A stretch of 64,000 nucleotides of DNA, taken from assembly GCF_033568475.1 (NCBI RefSeq), contig NC_133121.1, positions 496,001-560,000 on the forward strand. Reading direction: 5' to 3'. Numbering within the stretch: position 1 is the first letter of the stretch; every line of letters starts with the position of its first letter. Under the pieces are notes generated by a model. The model saw only the letters and a list, made by a program, of their open reading frames with translations. It was not told where the DNA came from and ran no database searches. A program made the position numbers and the translations under genes. This DNA is from Henckelia pumila (Eukaryota; Streptophyta; Magnoliopsida; Lamiales; Gesneriaceae). Below are positions 1-12,990 of the stretch, one piece after another.

Positions 1-111
1 GTTTTATACCAATACAAATGAAACACATCCGTGCATTCTTAACGTGTTTTAGTGATTTCTTTTCTCGACCATGATGCACAATTCAAAATTATTTTACTGA
101 TTCCCTTTCAG

Positions 112-3100
112 TCTTGAGAAGGGAGTTGAATTGGATTGCCAATGGGTTGAATTTGATGATGTCCGGTACCATATTCAGGTGATGCATGTCTTACTGGATT
201 CTCCATTGATTGTTGTCATCATACAGAATGTTATTGACCATAAATTTTTTTATGCTTCTACTTAAACAATTGCCTTCTTCAAGTTCAGCATGTGCAAGGA
301 CTCTGAACCTCCATCTCTAATTCTAACTTCTTTGCAGGCAAACCTGAAGAACCCAAATCTCCTGTTTCTATCGGTATCGATACCAACACCACCTCCAGAA
401 ACGACATTTGTGAATGGGCTTCCTCCAGGTGCCATAGAAGCTATCAAAGCCACATATGGTGTGGTTTTACAAATTCTCGATCCTCCCAGAGATGGTTTTA
501 ATCTCACTGTAAAACTTAGCTTGTCAAAACTCCCCCCAGATGAAGGTATTATCAGTTATCATTTATAAGGTCGTCTCAGCTTTCCAACGTTCTTGGAGAT
601 GTTGGTTTCATTGTTCTTAAATTCTGAGTTGCTCTATCCTTTCCTTTATTGCCTGCATTTGTGCATGTTTCTCAATTCTGCGTTGAAGCATCCTCCTCCA
701 TGCAGTCATCGATTGCAATTTTGCTGCAAACTTTTACAATCTACAGAAATAGAAATGTTAAGAAGAGAAAAACAGAAACTAGCTATTCTGGCATCTAATA
801 TGATTCAGAGAGGGGTTTAGATCCTGGGAAAATTACTGCTCCACCGTTGAGTTAATTGGATGGCCAGAAATCAGGGACCATTCAATCAAAACACCAAAGT
901 TTGCTTCGAATCTCCTGAAATCGAACTGCATAAGTTGTAAGAATATTTTGATGCATCAAGCTGAAGAGCATTGATAAAATCCCTTCATGTACTTAAAAAA
1001 GGATTTTGCTACAATTCTAGTTATAAGGGTTGTTACACATCAGACTATAACTTATCAAGGAATCGTGAAATTTTTAAGTGGTTATCAATCTGATACTTTA
1101 GAAGTGTTGAAATGAGTGTGACTGAAGGTGCTTGTTTCCACGTGTACAAGTAGTTTCTCAATTTTGACAGCTAACAACTAATGGCATATGCCATTTCTGA
1201 CAAGGATATAGTTTATCCTTTTTGAGAATTAAAGGCAAAAATGCTCCATTTCCTGCACTAATTACTGAATGCTAACACCTGCCTGAAAATGGTTGTGGGA
1301 GGTAAGCTTAAATGAACCTTGGTTATAACTTACTTTTCAACTTGTCTTGAGAATGTTAGGCTAGTTGTTTAGTCCCTGAAAAAGCTTGCAAGACAAGCAG
1401 GGATACCTGGGTCTGTAATGATGATATCAAATGTTATCCTTTTCACTAAGACGGTTCAAGCCATGACCTATGGATTGGTCATGACCAGGATGTCAGAAAT
1501 GTGTGACACCCTGCCATACTGGTTGATTATATCCGAAAGTACAAATCCTTTTGTTTTAGACAATCAATACCCTCTGCTAATATGGAATCAAGATTGAGTG
1601 GTTTCCCTTTCTCTTGTATTCCTACTTTTACGGAGGAAAGAATCAATAATTTATGGTTTAATTCTATGTTTCTATTCTGCCTGCAAATGACTAATTGTTT
1701 CTTTTACTAAAGTTGTTTTAGAATCTTCAGTATTTTAAATGCAGTGCTATTACTAATCAAAGAATATGAAACCAGTGTGTTACCTCTTGTACTCTATAAG
1801 TAAATAAAAATATTAAGTTACCCCCAAAGGAACAAAAAAAATTTGCTTGATCATCTCATCTGTCATCTAGAGTAACTCATGATGTTTCCTCTTTTGTAGA
1901 TGCTACATGATTATATATATGATATAATTTGAAATTGATCTTTACTTTTCCAAATGAATTTCATTCCCCCGTCCATAAGGTATGTTAATTTTGGAATATA
2001 AAGTGGGGGTCCTTACTCTTGTACTTCACTAACTATACCAGATTTTTCTTAGTTCATGTTAACCGATTTCATTCTCCTTCAGAAACTCATTAATGTATGT
2101 TCAATATGAGCATGCATGAATTCTGTACCTTCCATTTTGAATTCTGGCTTATTTATTGTCTAAGGTTGATTTTGCAGAACATAAACAGGCTCTCCTAGTA
2201 AAGATTTCTTCTATCCGGGAAGTGGTATTGGGTGCCCCACTGAGAGCAATTCTGAAACAATTGTTCTCGAGGACAGCTAGATCTGATTTAAATCAACTTG
2301 TTTCTCTTGTACATCGGCCAAATGAGGCGTTTTTTGTTTTTCCTCAGGTAATTTGTGTTAACCATTTTTATTCTGCTGGTGAAAACGTCATATTAACATA
2401 TTAGTTTAAGCTCATTACTGTGGAGTCTGTATGTTTCCACTTCCACTTCTATTTTCGTGGTAATATCTACATGCAACTTGCTTGCTGCCCCAGCCATCAC
2501 CATCACTTGTTGATGAATATGAAACCTTCTTGGACTTGCTTGCAGCACTCGTACATCCTGTGAAACTAGATCGATAAACCTAATTTTATATTAAAGGTTA
2601 TGGTGCCCAATTCATGGTGGACCTGAATGTGGCTTGTGGTTGCAGGCAGAAAAGGTGACTCTGATATTCCCCATGCATTTCAGGGATTCTGTAGATACTG
2701 TTCTTGCTACTTCTTTCCTACAGGTACTTCGGTTTTATTTAGGGGGAAATGCTATTTAATGTTCTGATCTGTTTGCTTTTGCATTTTCTTTTCCTTTTTG
2801 CCCATCTTGCACTTCTCAATCTCCTTCTGAACTAAGTAAGGAAAGTAAAATGGAAGAACCTGAATGTTCTGTTGGACACTTTTACTTATTGTTTGTGGCC
2901 TTTACATTTTTAGCATGCAGAATCTTGTACATTTAAAATTGGAGAGGCATGTGCCAGATTACTAAAAATAATTATGTGTCTTTTTATTGCTTCCTCACAA
3001 GATTTATAATTGGAAGTGTTGCGCCTTAAAATTAGAGAGGCCACCTGCATGGCAGGTCACTTGTTTTTTGTAGAGTCTTGCTGTTCTGGTCAGATTCTCA

Positions 3101-6100
3101 AAAAAAGTTTGTTCTAAGAAAGTTTACCTTATTTTCTTGCTGTCATCACTAAAATTTGAATCATCTATTTTTTTTAGTGAGAATTTTTTCTGTACATTTT
3201 TAGGTACTATATGTTTGAGAGCTTCTCCAACCGGACGCTATCTTAGTGCCTAGTGCTAAGATAGTGCCTGTATTTGTGCTCCAACCCAAAGCTATCTTCT
3301 GTGCTAGTTTGGACGAATGCCATTGCTAAAAAGCATTGGCGTTTTAATTCATTTCTATTTTTTGTTTTTCTTTTGATTATTATAACAGTTATTATGATAT
3401 GATAAAAATGTAAGTTTAATTTTCTATAATGTCATTAGATTATTTTGTAAATTTTAATTTTGAATGATACTTATTCGACGAATAATGAAATGTATTATTA
3501 TTATATAATTTTTTTATTTAAATGATTAAATTACATAAATTAAATTATTAGTTAACATATTACCTTAATATGGAATTATATAGTCTGCTATTACTTACTA
3601 TATTGACAGTAAAGTTTATTCTTATAAAAAAAGAAAAGAAAAAAGCAAGATAGTAAAGTTTATTATCACATAAAATTAAGTAATACATTTAATTATATAA
3701 ATTAATAGAATAAAATATAATGATTTAAATAAACTTAATTAGTTATTCAAAAGAAAAAATATTTTAATGGATTAATTGTATGAATGGATTAAGCATAAAA
3801 TCAATGTAACATTTTACTAGATGTGTGCTATTTTGAAGTTAGTGCAATGCTAAAATAGAATTATGGGTCGGAGATGGCCTCTCTGATACCAAACAATTGA
3901 ACAAGTGCTATTATTTCTTTGAAGGGTACTTTGTCCTCTTAAAACCTTTTTGTTTCACTTATGTTTGTTCCCGCCTTTATCCCGCTAAACAAAAGAAGGA
4001 ATAGAGTCATGGCTTGTTTTTGTCTACTTAAATAATCTTTACTTGTTATTGTTCAGGAATTTGTGGAAGCGAGGCGAACTCCTGGACTTAGTAATGCGCC
4101 TCCTTGTTTGTGGTCTCCTTCACCTCCTCAAGAATTGCAAGGAGCTTGCAGAGAAGCATTATCAGCTAATGCTGGATTTGTTAGTTTTGGTAATGCCTTA
4201 AATTTTGAGCTGATACGTTTATCTATTTTTTTTTTCTGTTTACTATTTCTCATTTCCTTATGGGTAACAGTCATTTTCCCACGGCATGTGGAAGGAAGAA
4301 AGATGGACAGAACTGTTTGGAGTTTACTGACATTTCATGCTTATGTGAGTTATCATGTCAAGGTAGGAATCTGTGCATTCAAAAGCTTTAGTGTTGTGTT
4401 ATTTTCTTTTTTGATGTAAGAAACAGATATCAGTGAAAATAAGAAACCTATACTGTTAGAGATAAGACATCTTCTTTATACTTGGCATAGAGTTGTTACA
4501 GTGCATAGACACATGCAACATATTATGGTAAAAATCTTTTGATATATGATGCCATCCAGCTAACATTGGGCTAAACAGGGTTTTTTTTAAGATCTTTGGA
4601 TTTCCGTGCCCCAATTTTGAACTTAGCGTTTGGTGTCTTTAGCATTGATTCTCTTTCAGCCCTCCTTTAGCGGTGCATCCGTTCGTTTCTCTCCATATCG
4701 TCAAACATGATGTTGGTAGAGAGAGAATATTTTAAAATACCAATCTTTGTAAAAACAAATAAGAGATTTGTGAAGGTTAAAAATTAGTTAAATTAGTAAA
4801 ATTTAATGTAGAGGAGAGAATATGGAGAGGATAAATTGAGTGTAAATATTTAAGCTTAAGTACCAATCTTCTGGTCTTTTTAAGGTGCAGCTAGGGATCG
4901 GCCCACTGGTCACTGAGTTGAATATGAGTCGTATTTGACCTATTAGGAAATAATGTGTGCTGTGGAGGAAAGTCTAAAACTAGTCCTCCAGAAGAATAGC
5001 GCAGAAGCTGATGTATTAATAGTTTTAGCCTGTGCAAGACAAACACAAGAAAATACATGTTCAAGTACCATTTAATGTAGTACTTTAATTCCTATTTTAA
5101 GCTCAGAATCCTTCTGTGAATAAAATAAAAAGTGGAAGAAAAATTGATGACGTTTCTTCACATATTCATTACTGCTGTCAGTTGCTGTGATTGCTATGCA
5201 CAAATAAATATTTCCCTTATTTATGAGCATTATTTCATTAGATGCCATTTCTTTATTATTGTTGCTTCATTTAAACACAACTTGGATAATAACGAGTAAG
5301 CATGATATACATTATCCAAATATAGATGAGGATATAATAGGAGAGAGAGCACAATGACGTAGGAAGATCCATGCGTCCGACCTCACTTAGTGGGATAAAG
5401 ACTTGTATGTTGTTGTGTCATTTAAACATGACAATTGATTTGAGTTTTTGAACTTAAGAGTCTTGTCAGCATGTTGTGCTCAGTCTATGGTGAGGACTAA
5501 ATTTTTTGCCAATTTGGGGCTCCTAGAGCAGGTACAGTTGTGAAACTTCAGGACAAGGTATGGAAATCAAGCTGCATCAAACCATCAACTAGGCTTAGTG
5601 AAATTTGAATAAATTTCTATAACAAGAATTGTTATAGGCGCTTTTACCTGAAGCATTTTCAGTGATTTCTTATTGGTTTATACAAGAAAGACAATGGAAT
5701 TAGAATATCCTGGTTTACGGAAACAATTATGACTTTTTAACTTTTCACGCAACTTGTGGTAAACTCTGTAAATTACGTTTCCGTGCAACTTACGTGATTG
5801 AACTCTTTTTTAAATTGACATATCTGTACTTCTTCCATGTGGTCACAAATTTCTTCTTTAAACAGTGCTCAGAAGGTTTCATGCATACCCGGATGAGACG
5901 TCGCGTGGAGTCACTCATAGAAGTGAGTCATCAATCTTCATCACTACATTAATTATTTATCTCCTATCTTCTTTACTCATAGAAGTTATTCTTCAATCTT
6001 CATTGCTACATCAATTCTTTATCTCCTGTCTTCTTTTAGAAAATTATTATATTTAAATTAGTACGTTTGAGGGTGGTGTACTTTTCTTGGTTTTTGTTAG

Positions 6101-6786
6101 TACCTTATTTATAGACCTTTGTTTGCAATAATGATGACCTCGATTCACCTTACTTACTGACCATATCTAGGTTATTGAAGAAATCAGAAACAATTGATTT
6201 AGTTTATAAGAACATCATATTCGAGAGTCATTTTACTTGTATTGAATGATGATTCTGGGTCATTCTTCTGGTATTTGGCTCCTCAAACTTATGGATCTTG
6301 TAAAACTGAAATTGAGTTCCTTGTATGCATCTTGAATGTGTTGTTTATAGCATTGTTTTTGTGTTGAAAATATGGGCTCTTGTAAAAGCCATGGGAAGGA
6401 TAGTTGCTTGCTTGATGAATGAGGCTGTTAAGGTCGCATTTCCCAACATTGAGGAAAGCAATCATATATCATAAGCTTTGGCATTTTATGCTTTTTTTCC
6501 CCACTTGACTTGTACTTCGAAATCTAAGTTTGCACAAGTGTGACAAGAATCTTCGTTCCTTAGGCTCTGGATCGTGCCAAACCAGATTCAGAAGAGAAGG
6601 CCAAAACAACTGTACAAACCAGATATTTTAAGCGATTGGTATGTATTACTAGTGGTGAAACACAGTATTGTCTTATCATTACATTTATTTTGCATTCAAT
6701 GGACTAATCATCAAACTTTTTCTTTACACTTTATGATTCTGATGCAGAGTTTAAAGGATGGGCGGGGCAGTTTCAACTCAAATTGA
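112..6786 (+). CDS. ARPC2A: Arp2/3 complex subunit 2 (ARPC2A), 5'-partial
   Basis: This is the p34 subunit of the Arp2/3 complex, which nucleates branched actin filaments in the cytoplasm; in plants it acts downstream of SCAR/WAVE in cell-shape control. Coding exons by frame and GT-AG sites are 112-178, 338-545, 2178-2347, 2646-2723, 4057-4189, 4271-4362, 5866-5922, 6564-6638 and 6748-6786. The 305 visible residues match ARPC2A throughout, with blocks such as WVEFDDVRYHIQ, GAIEAIKATYG, ILDPPRDGF, SIREVVLGAPL, VIFPRHVEG, TFHAYVSYHVK and GFMHTRMRRRVES. The shorter tail and these blocks fit ARPC2A better than the divergent ARPC2B paralogue. The first exon starts in mid-codon after an acceptor, so the start codon and perhaps 15-20 residues lie left of the window. 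Introns hold a MITE, a LINE tail and a tandem duplication. I am confident of the family, slightly less of the paralogue. Confidence 0.93.
3219..3883. mobile_element. MITE-like element in ARPC2A intron
   Basis: A 665-bp, very AT-rich block has imperfect inverted ends. The left end reads GAGCTTCTCCAACC, and the complement of the right end reads GAGAGGCCATCTCCGACCC. TGA flanks both ends and may be a 3-bp target duplication, as made by PIF/Harbinger elements. Next to the left end is a small palindrome (TATCTTAG ... CTAAGATA). No coding capacity is seen. The ends resemble common eudicot MITEs with GAGCATCTCCAACC-type tips. The superfamily is uncertain because the termini have diverged. Confidence 0.55.
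5325..5425 (+). mobile_element. RTE-type LINE 3' tail fragment
   Basis: The stretch reads GATCCATGCGTCCGACC, then CTCACTTAGTGGGATAA, then TTGTATGTTGTTGTG. This is the diverged 3' end of plant RTE LINEs, which normally finish with a 'cattTAGTGGGATAAGGCTTTGTTGTTG' type sequence. Only about 100 bp is recognisable, so it is a strongly 5'-truncated relic inside an ARPC2A intron. The call rests on remembered consensus, not on an alignment. Confidence 0.55.
5913..6037 (+). repeat. 62-bp tandem duplication across a splice donor
   Basis: Two copies of about 62 bp lie side by side: 5913-5974 and 5975-6037. Both start ACTCATAGAAGT and end with a TTATCTCCTxTCTTCTTT block. The first copy includes the last codons of ARPC2A exon 5866-5922 and its donor (ATAGAA|gtgagt). 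The second carries a decayed version of that donor (ATAGAAgttatt) inside the intron. The copies differ at several positions, so the event is not recent. Confidence 0.85.
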
Positions 6787-7545
6787 GTCGTTTGCTGATA
6801 AGTTATAGAGAAAGTCTTTTGGTTGAAACCATTTGCAGATTAAATCATTACCCACTGTTAATAAATCACACTCGAATACTCTGTTCGTGAAATTAATTTT
6901 TCTCGTTTGCGTAAGATTTATTCATTAAAATTATATGAGTTCATTGAATCTTAACGTAGCCTAAGCTAGAAAAAGTTTTGTAAGAATTTTTTTTAGATTC
7001 AGTTTGATTTAGACAATCAGCAAAAAAATATATTGTGTTTTGATTTTGATTTTGATTTTTTGAAAATGTGTTTTGATTTCAGCTCTTTGGGACTTGTTTA
7101 AATCGGAGTCATTATAAATAATAATTTAAGCATAGAAAATAAAATTTATCACGTATTGATATGGCATTTTTATTTGCGTAATTATAATCTCACATAAATT
7201 TGTCCTGATTTTTATGCGCGCATATAAATAATTAACTTTTAAATTAAGATGATACAAAAATTCATATGTAAATAAATAACTTTTAAATTAAAACGATACA
7301 AAAATTTGAATGTTTGCATGGTTTTGGATTGGCTTTCAAATTTTCTCTCTTTTTTGTTTTAGATTTCACTGGAAGAATGTCATTAAAATATAGTAAAAAA
7401 AAAGGAAAAAATATTTTTTTTTTTAAAAAAGAAGGAAAAATATGGTTGGTAATGGTTATCAGAAAGAAAGAAACATAGTTGGATGCGTTGAGGCCAACCA
7501 CACATGTTATATCAGTATGAGAGAGAGCAAATCCTCAATTGATTA
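6787..7545. other. Intergenic, ARPC2A 3' side / MPH1 promoter
   Basis: AT-rich spacer holding the presumed 3' UTR of ARPC2A and the promoter of the following same-strand gene. I see homopolymer A/T runs near 7390-7440 and a near-duplicated block at 7230-7310 (both copies share ACTTTTAAATTAA and GATACAAAAATT). No gene or clear motif is recognised. Confidence 0.5.
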
Positions 7546-8383
7546 ATGGCGTGTGGCTTATCAGCTAGCAGCAGCAGATTGCTGTTCAAGAATTACCTCC
7601 AAAAGCTGGAGCAGCCCAAGAAGAGGCGGCATGCTTTCAAGATCAGGGCTTCTTCTGATGATGATGATCAAGATTGCAATGCCGAAGAGTGTGCCCCCGA
7701 CAAAGAGGTCTTTTATTTATTTTATTTAAGCTTCTTTAAATAGTTTATTTATTTTGTTTGGGGTAGAATTCAATTCAAATGTACTTTCTGTTGAGAAGAT
7801 ACCAATTTGTATGCATATTGTTTGATATTAGGTTGGAAAAGTGAGCCTAGAATGGGTGGCTGGTGACAAAACCAAAGTGGTGGGTACGTTTCCACCCCGT
7901 AAACGAGGTTGGACTGGGTATATAGAGAAAGACACCGCAGGCCAGACCAATATATATTCTGTCGAGGTTTGTTACATGGATTGCTCTCTGTAATTATCCA
8001 TTAATGTTTTGGTGCTACAAAAAAAATAATTTTAATTGTTTCTCATATTATATGCTCAGCCTGCAGTTTATGTGGCAGAAAGTGCTATCAGCTCCGGAGC
8101 CGCAGGTTCTTCTGCAGATGGATCCGGGAACACGGTGACTGCTGTTGCTGCCATTGCTCTAGTCTTTGTTGCTGCAGCTTCCTCCATACTTCTCCTAGTC
8201 GGCAATAATCATACTGCCACGCAGACCGCCGATTACTCGGGCCCGTCCCTTAGCTATTATATCACTAAGTTTGAGCTTCAAGGTCCTATCAAACCATCTG
8301 TACCTGCTGCTACCGAAGCGTCTATAACCGAAACACCTGCTCCAGAAATTTTGCAGCCTGTGGAATCTGACCAACAAACATGA
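7546..8383 (+). CDS. MPH1: Thylakoid protein MPH1-like (PSII maintenance under high light)
   Basis: A 206-residue protein from three exons (7546-7707, 7832-7966, 8060-8383), all in phase 0. It resembles plant MAINTENANCE OF PSII UNDER HIGH LIGHT 1, a proline-rich thylakoid protein that supports photosystem II during photoinhibition. An N-terminal Ser/Lys-rich stretch (about 1-35) looks like a chloroplast transit peptide, followed by an acidic patch (DDDDQD). The conserved core is VGTFPPRKRGWTGY and AVYVAESAISSG. One membrane helix is predicted at about 125-147 (AVAAIALVFVAAASSILLLV). The C-terminus is rich in Pro and Glu after GPSLSYYITKF. The start is the first ATG giving a transit peptide. 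Family identity comes from recalled similarity to the Arabidopsis protein. Confidence 0.8.
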
Positions 8384-9366
8384 GCTTAAATTATCTCCTA
8401 GGGCCTAGGCCCTCTTGTACTCATTGTTGAACACCTTTTGTTTACAATTTCTTGAATCAGAATATCATTGTTTTGTATATGCTTTTAATCTCAATCATCA
8501 TAGCTTGTGGCCAACAATTAATCAAATTATATATCCAAAACTTGAACGTATGCATTTGGTGTACTCATTGGTTTCGAAAAAACTAAATTCTAGCACATCA
8601 AAAGGTCAAGATACAACAAAAAATTGGTATTTATTCATGCCAAAGTTATTATACTAGTTATGTATATACTAGTATCCCAATGCCCGCTAATAAAATAATT
8701 ATCTTTGATTTTTGTGTATTTTTCAGTAGTGGAAATGATATCTAAAAGTTTAATGATATAAGTAATAAAGATTAATAAATACTTTTTTATAAATTTAAAT
8801 TTAAAAAATATTTGAAAATCAATAACATGTGTTAAACTTACACCAAAGGCACCAAAATTAATCAATCTAAAATTCATTGTTTACAATATAGTATATCGAT
8901 ACAGGTAGCATGAAGCATAGGCTCGGGATGGATCCTTAGGACATTTAGCTCTTTTCAATTTTCTCCACTTAGAAGCCCACTCTATAATTGGCAAATATTT
9001 TTTGAATAAGAACCAAGCTTCCATGTATAACCATAATAAATAAATGAGATTTTTTTAATGAATATTTAGGAATTTCAGTTCAATAGAACATGGTCAGATT
9101 TGCATTTTTCTGGGAAACGCAAAACTGTGATGTTTGACAAATCTCACAATTTCATGGAATAAATAGAACAATATGTCAATTACACGTTAAAAGAAGCCGA
9201 TCACATACTATAAGCCAAATTGATGCCTTGCTTTGAATCCCAACCATGTATATCTCATGCAGTCCACGATGTAAAGCGATTTCCAGAATGCACAACAGAG
9301 CAGCCACTCACTGTCAATTTGCTGGAAATGATGCCATAACAAACTAATGGATAGGAGAGAAAAACA
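8384..9366. other. Intergenic between convergent genes
   Basis: About 1 kb between the MPH1-like stop and the stop of the minus-strand membrane-protein gene. It should contain both 3' UTRs. It is AT-rich, and I see no coding exon or clear repeat. Confidence 0.5.
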
Positions 9367-12300
9367 TTATGCCCAGAGTATGGTCACTATAAGAAACATC
9401 AAGAAGGCCAACCCGAAACAAAATCCAGTAATGACCATAAATGCCTGCAGAAAGGGCACTGTCAGCCTATCAGGTACTACAAAATTCAAAAGCTTATATA
9501 GTAAGCGAATTATTTGCTTACCTTCTCTTGGGACTCGAACTTAAACTTGACAGTGAACCATGATAATCCTCTATCCACAATCGGAGCAAGTGCAAGAGCC
9601 CTGCCAGTTAGAGAGCATAGATGTGTCTTTTCCAGCGAAAAAAAAAAAGATTCAACACATGCTATTTTTTCAGTGCAAAGAGATTTGGAAGCCAAAATTT
9701 TGTTGGTGAGTTTAAATCACAAAAAGTGAATCACATTACAGGGAAACTGCTGAGGAAACAGCAGAGTAAGGCCAAGTACTCGATATTAATCTCAATTGCA
9801 AGGACCATGTGATGGGATGACCAAATACATTTCTGCAGATTAAAATACATTTCTGATATTCCAGGTCCATATGAAAAAATAGAGGAATATAGCCACATAA
9901 CCCGAAATGTTTCACTTCATCGCAATTTTAAATATCTATACTCAGAGAGATTACGTTGAAAAACTATACATCCTTCCAATTAACCATAGAGATAAATGTC
10001 AACAAATGAGAGGGACATAAAAACATCAGCCCGGCCATATAAATGTTTCTTTTGCCGTTCTGCATGCTTTCATCATCAACAAAGATATCTAAATAACCTA
10101 AAACTTGAAATGAATCGAACGGTTATCTTCTTATTCCGTGATTCTAAAACTTTCATCAGATCAAATAAGCACCACTGCCCCATTGAAAGGGTACAATTCA
10201 TTGTTTAACATTCTTAGCTACACTTTAAACACCAATAAATCATCTCAACAAATTGCAGGAATGACATGATGAGCTTGTTTTCTTGTGTTGAGTCAATTGC
10301 ATTGATGGAGACAAAGGTTCCTGAGCTAACACAGATTTCGCAAAGTTTAACTCTATTCCATAAATATTCATGTGTTGAAGAGGACATGAGAGATGAAGAA
10401 ATGCAACATCATGAAAGCAGCTCACCCTCCAGCTCTCACGAGTTTAGTTACTTGGCTCCCTGCCCACACCATGGCCATTACTTTGAGAAACCTGCAAAGA
10501 ACCAAACCTTTTATTTTATTTGAACAGCCAAGAAGCAATTAAAAGGAAATTTTACCTTTTAACAGCTGCCAGATAACCCATTCGTCCAGGTGCTGGAGAG
10601 ACATAGAACCTATGAAGCAAGTGATTTTCGTGGACATAATTATAAGCAACCTTGCAGTACGTAGCCAGGAAATGCAGAAAGCATAAAGAAAAAAGGAAGG
10701 ACCACTATTAAATGTAAGAGACCAAGTCCTTATGAACTAGGTAGTTTTGCATATATGTCTTTTAGCTAGCCTTATTCTTATGTACCAGCAAACAACTTGT
10801 TTGTGACAGAAGGGGGTCATGCAATTGAATAATGTTAGCTGTGACCAAAGAGCATAAACTCTATTTCATGGGCCTAACTTTCTCGCCTAACACCATGAAT
10901 GATGGTGCAACCTTAAAATGCTATATCCAATTATCTTAGCAAGGTATAGGCTTCAAAAGATCCATGCAGGGAATTGCGGTCACCTCTTTGTTGGATGGAA
11001 TTAAAGGCCTTATCTGCTTTCAATAATAGTGTTGACCAAAATTTGTTGACCATTTGTCCAGTATAGTTTCTCTGATTGCTTTATAATCTTATTTCTTCTC
11101 GAAAGTTTGTCAGCAGACCAATCTGCCACACCGTGCTTCACCTCTCATCCGCTACGTACAAAGGCACTTAAGAAATCTGCTTTCTAATCTACATATGCAC
11201 TGCTGCTTCAGGATTCTACCTTTTCGTCGTTGCTGTTCTTCTGATCACCTTGGAAAAGGTCAGAGTTCTGCTGTACTCTTGGTGGTTTATTTTCATAATT
11301 TACGTGGTTTAAGAAATTAACCCCTTACCAATTATAAATGATGAAATTATATATGTGGCATCAGGATACTTTAACATACTGCCAACTCATCAACCAAAAA
11401 TAATTCACACATGTATTTGATGTAGTTAAAAATATAGAGTTTGTGACAGATTTGATGTCTAAAGCAATAAAAATATTAGTGCGTATATGTTTCGAAATAA
11501 CATTGGGTCAGGGTGTAAAAGCTAAATTTAAATTTTTTAAAGGAAACTCTAGTGCGTGAAGTATTGAGATTCTAGGGTTGAAACCAAATCTAGAAAAAGG
11601 TCAGATAGAAATATAACATAGAACGGAAGTGATAAGTATATCAATTTGAGCTGCGCCCAACGGAGAGAAATTAGATAGGTTATTTTATAGGCATTCAATT
11701 TAATGACCATTTTTATTTCTTCTGTTATCTTCTCCTTGATCCTTTTCTTGCGAGCAAACTGTTATTCGTAATTACAATGCATCAAGATCACAGTCCTTCA
11801 ACTGCCGGAAACTTGTAAAAACGTATGCTAAAATGAAGAAAGGAGAAGGTTGCCTAAGACATATCATCTCATCAAAATGCTTACACTATCTACAAGGTCA
11901 GCGTGAAAATTTTGACCTAACCACAAATCCATTTTTTCTATTTTTTGTTCAAGAAAAAAATTCAACTATTCTAACTACTTTAGAAAAACAAACTACTCAC
12001 CAGACCACGAGAAAAGTAGGAAGATAATAAGCAGTATTTAGCAGGCCATAGGACAAGACCCCGGAAATACCATATCTCTTCAATCTCGTCAATATCCTGA
12101 AAAGTTCAACAAACAAGAAAGTGAAATAACATCTGTAGCAAAGGGACAGTTCATCTCTTTTAGCAACACATGAGCAAACACTTTTATACACAAGAGACAA
12201 TCTTGAGTAATTGCCTAGAGGCATAACAATGGCAGAATGCATGCACTGTATACAATCCAAGATACAGTAATAACTAATAATCTATACGCAGAAACCACCA

Positions 12301-12990
12301 TACTTAGCGCAAAACATCAGCAAATGGAAAAGATACACACTGATCCATAGTTCACTTTAGAAAAATAGTGAGATGTGGAAATTAGGACGCAAGCCATGAA
12401 AATAATATTCTTCAATAGAAGCCAAAAGGTGGGAAGTACTGATTGGCTGAGGTTGCTCCATGATCTTCGTCCTTCCCAGTCGAACCTAACAAGAGGAGAA
12501 TTAAATTAAGAGGGAAATATGCATCATGTATCATCAAAGTCATCGAGCAATTTCACATACTACAAATACCTTCTTCCTCCGCAGTCTTGTCAAAATCTGG
12601 TGAGTTATGGATCTAGGTTGCACGGATAGTAGGTATTAGAGGGGCATATACTAATACTTAACAGAAAAATGCACCAGAGGAAGCAAATATATCAACCTCC
12701 TGTTAGCTTTTAGTAATGTTCTAGCAACAAAGAAGAAAATCAATTAAACATATTGGTCGATGAGCATGGTGATGTATCAGCTGTTGATTAAATAAATCAA
12801 ACTTGCCCGGTTCATGTATTCCATCCATCAACTAAAACAAATCGGGTTTTAACAACAAATGTGTAACATGGATAGAATGTAACAGCCTATAAATTAAATC
12901 AACAATAAGCGAGTGGCACTAACACTGTTGCTGGCGTTGGCGGTGCATAACCGAAGCAGATGGGTTTTTGCAAACAGCGGAGACCACCAT
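9367..12990 (-). CDS. Conserved plant membrane protein of unknown function
   Basis: Eight exons on the minus strand read 12990-12924, 12596-12570, 12485-12440, 12096-12001, 10609-10556, 10491-10426, 9600-9522 and 9444-9367. They join in frame to a 170-residue protein. It starts MVVSAVCKNPSASVMHR, then a short polar segment, then LKRYGISGVLSYGLLNTAYY (helix, about 52-82), FYVSPAPGRMGYLAAV, MAMVWAGSQVTKLVRAG and VDRGLSWFTVKFKFES. A C-terminal helix (about 146-169) ends ILWA. I recall near-identical uncharacterised proteins across land plants. The LKxYGxxGVLxY segment faintly resembles DUF1279/FAM210 proteins, but this is weak. An in-frame ATG at 13107 would add 39 residues; the start at 12990 is preferred because homologues begin MVV. 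The 1.39-kb intron 10610-12000 shows no clear element. No function is assigned. Confidence 0.82.

Noticed and set aside
10930-11060. Possible LINE reverse-transcriptase trace (KADKAFNSI on the minus strand)
   Set aside because: One short peptide with no flanking similarity; it could be chance.
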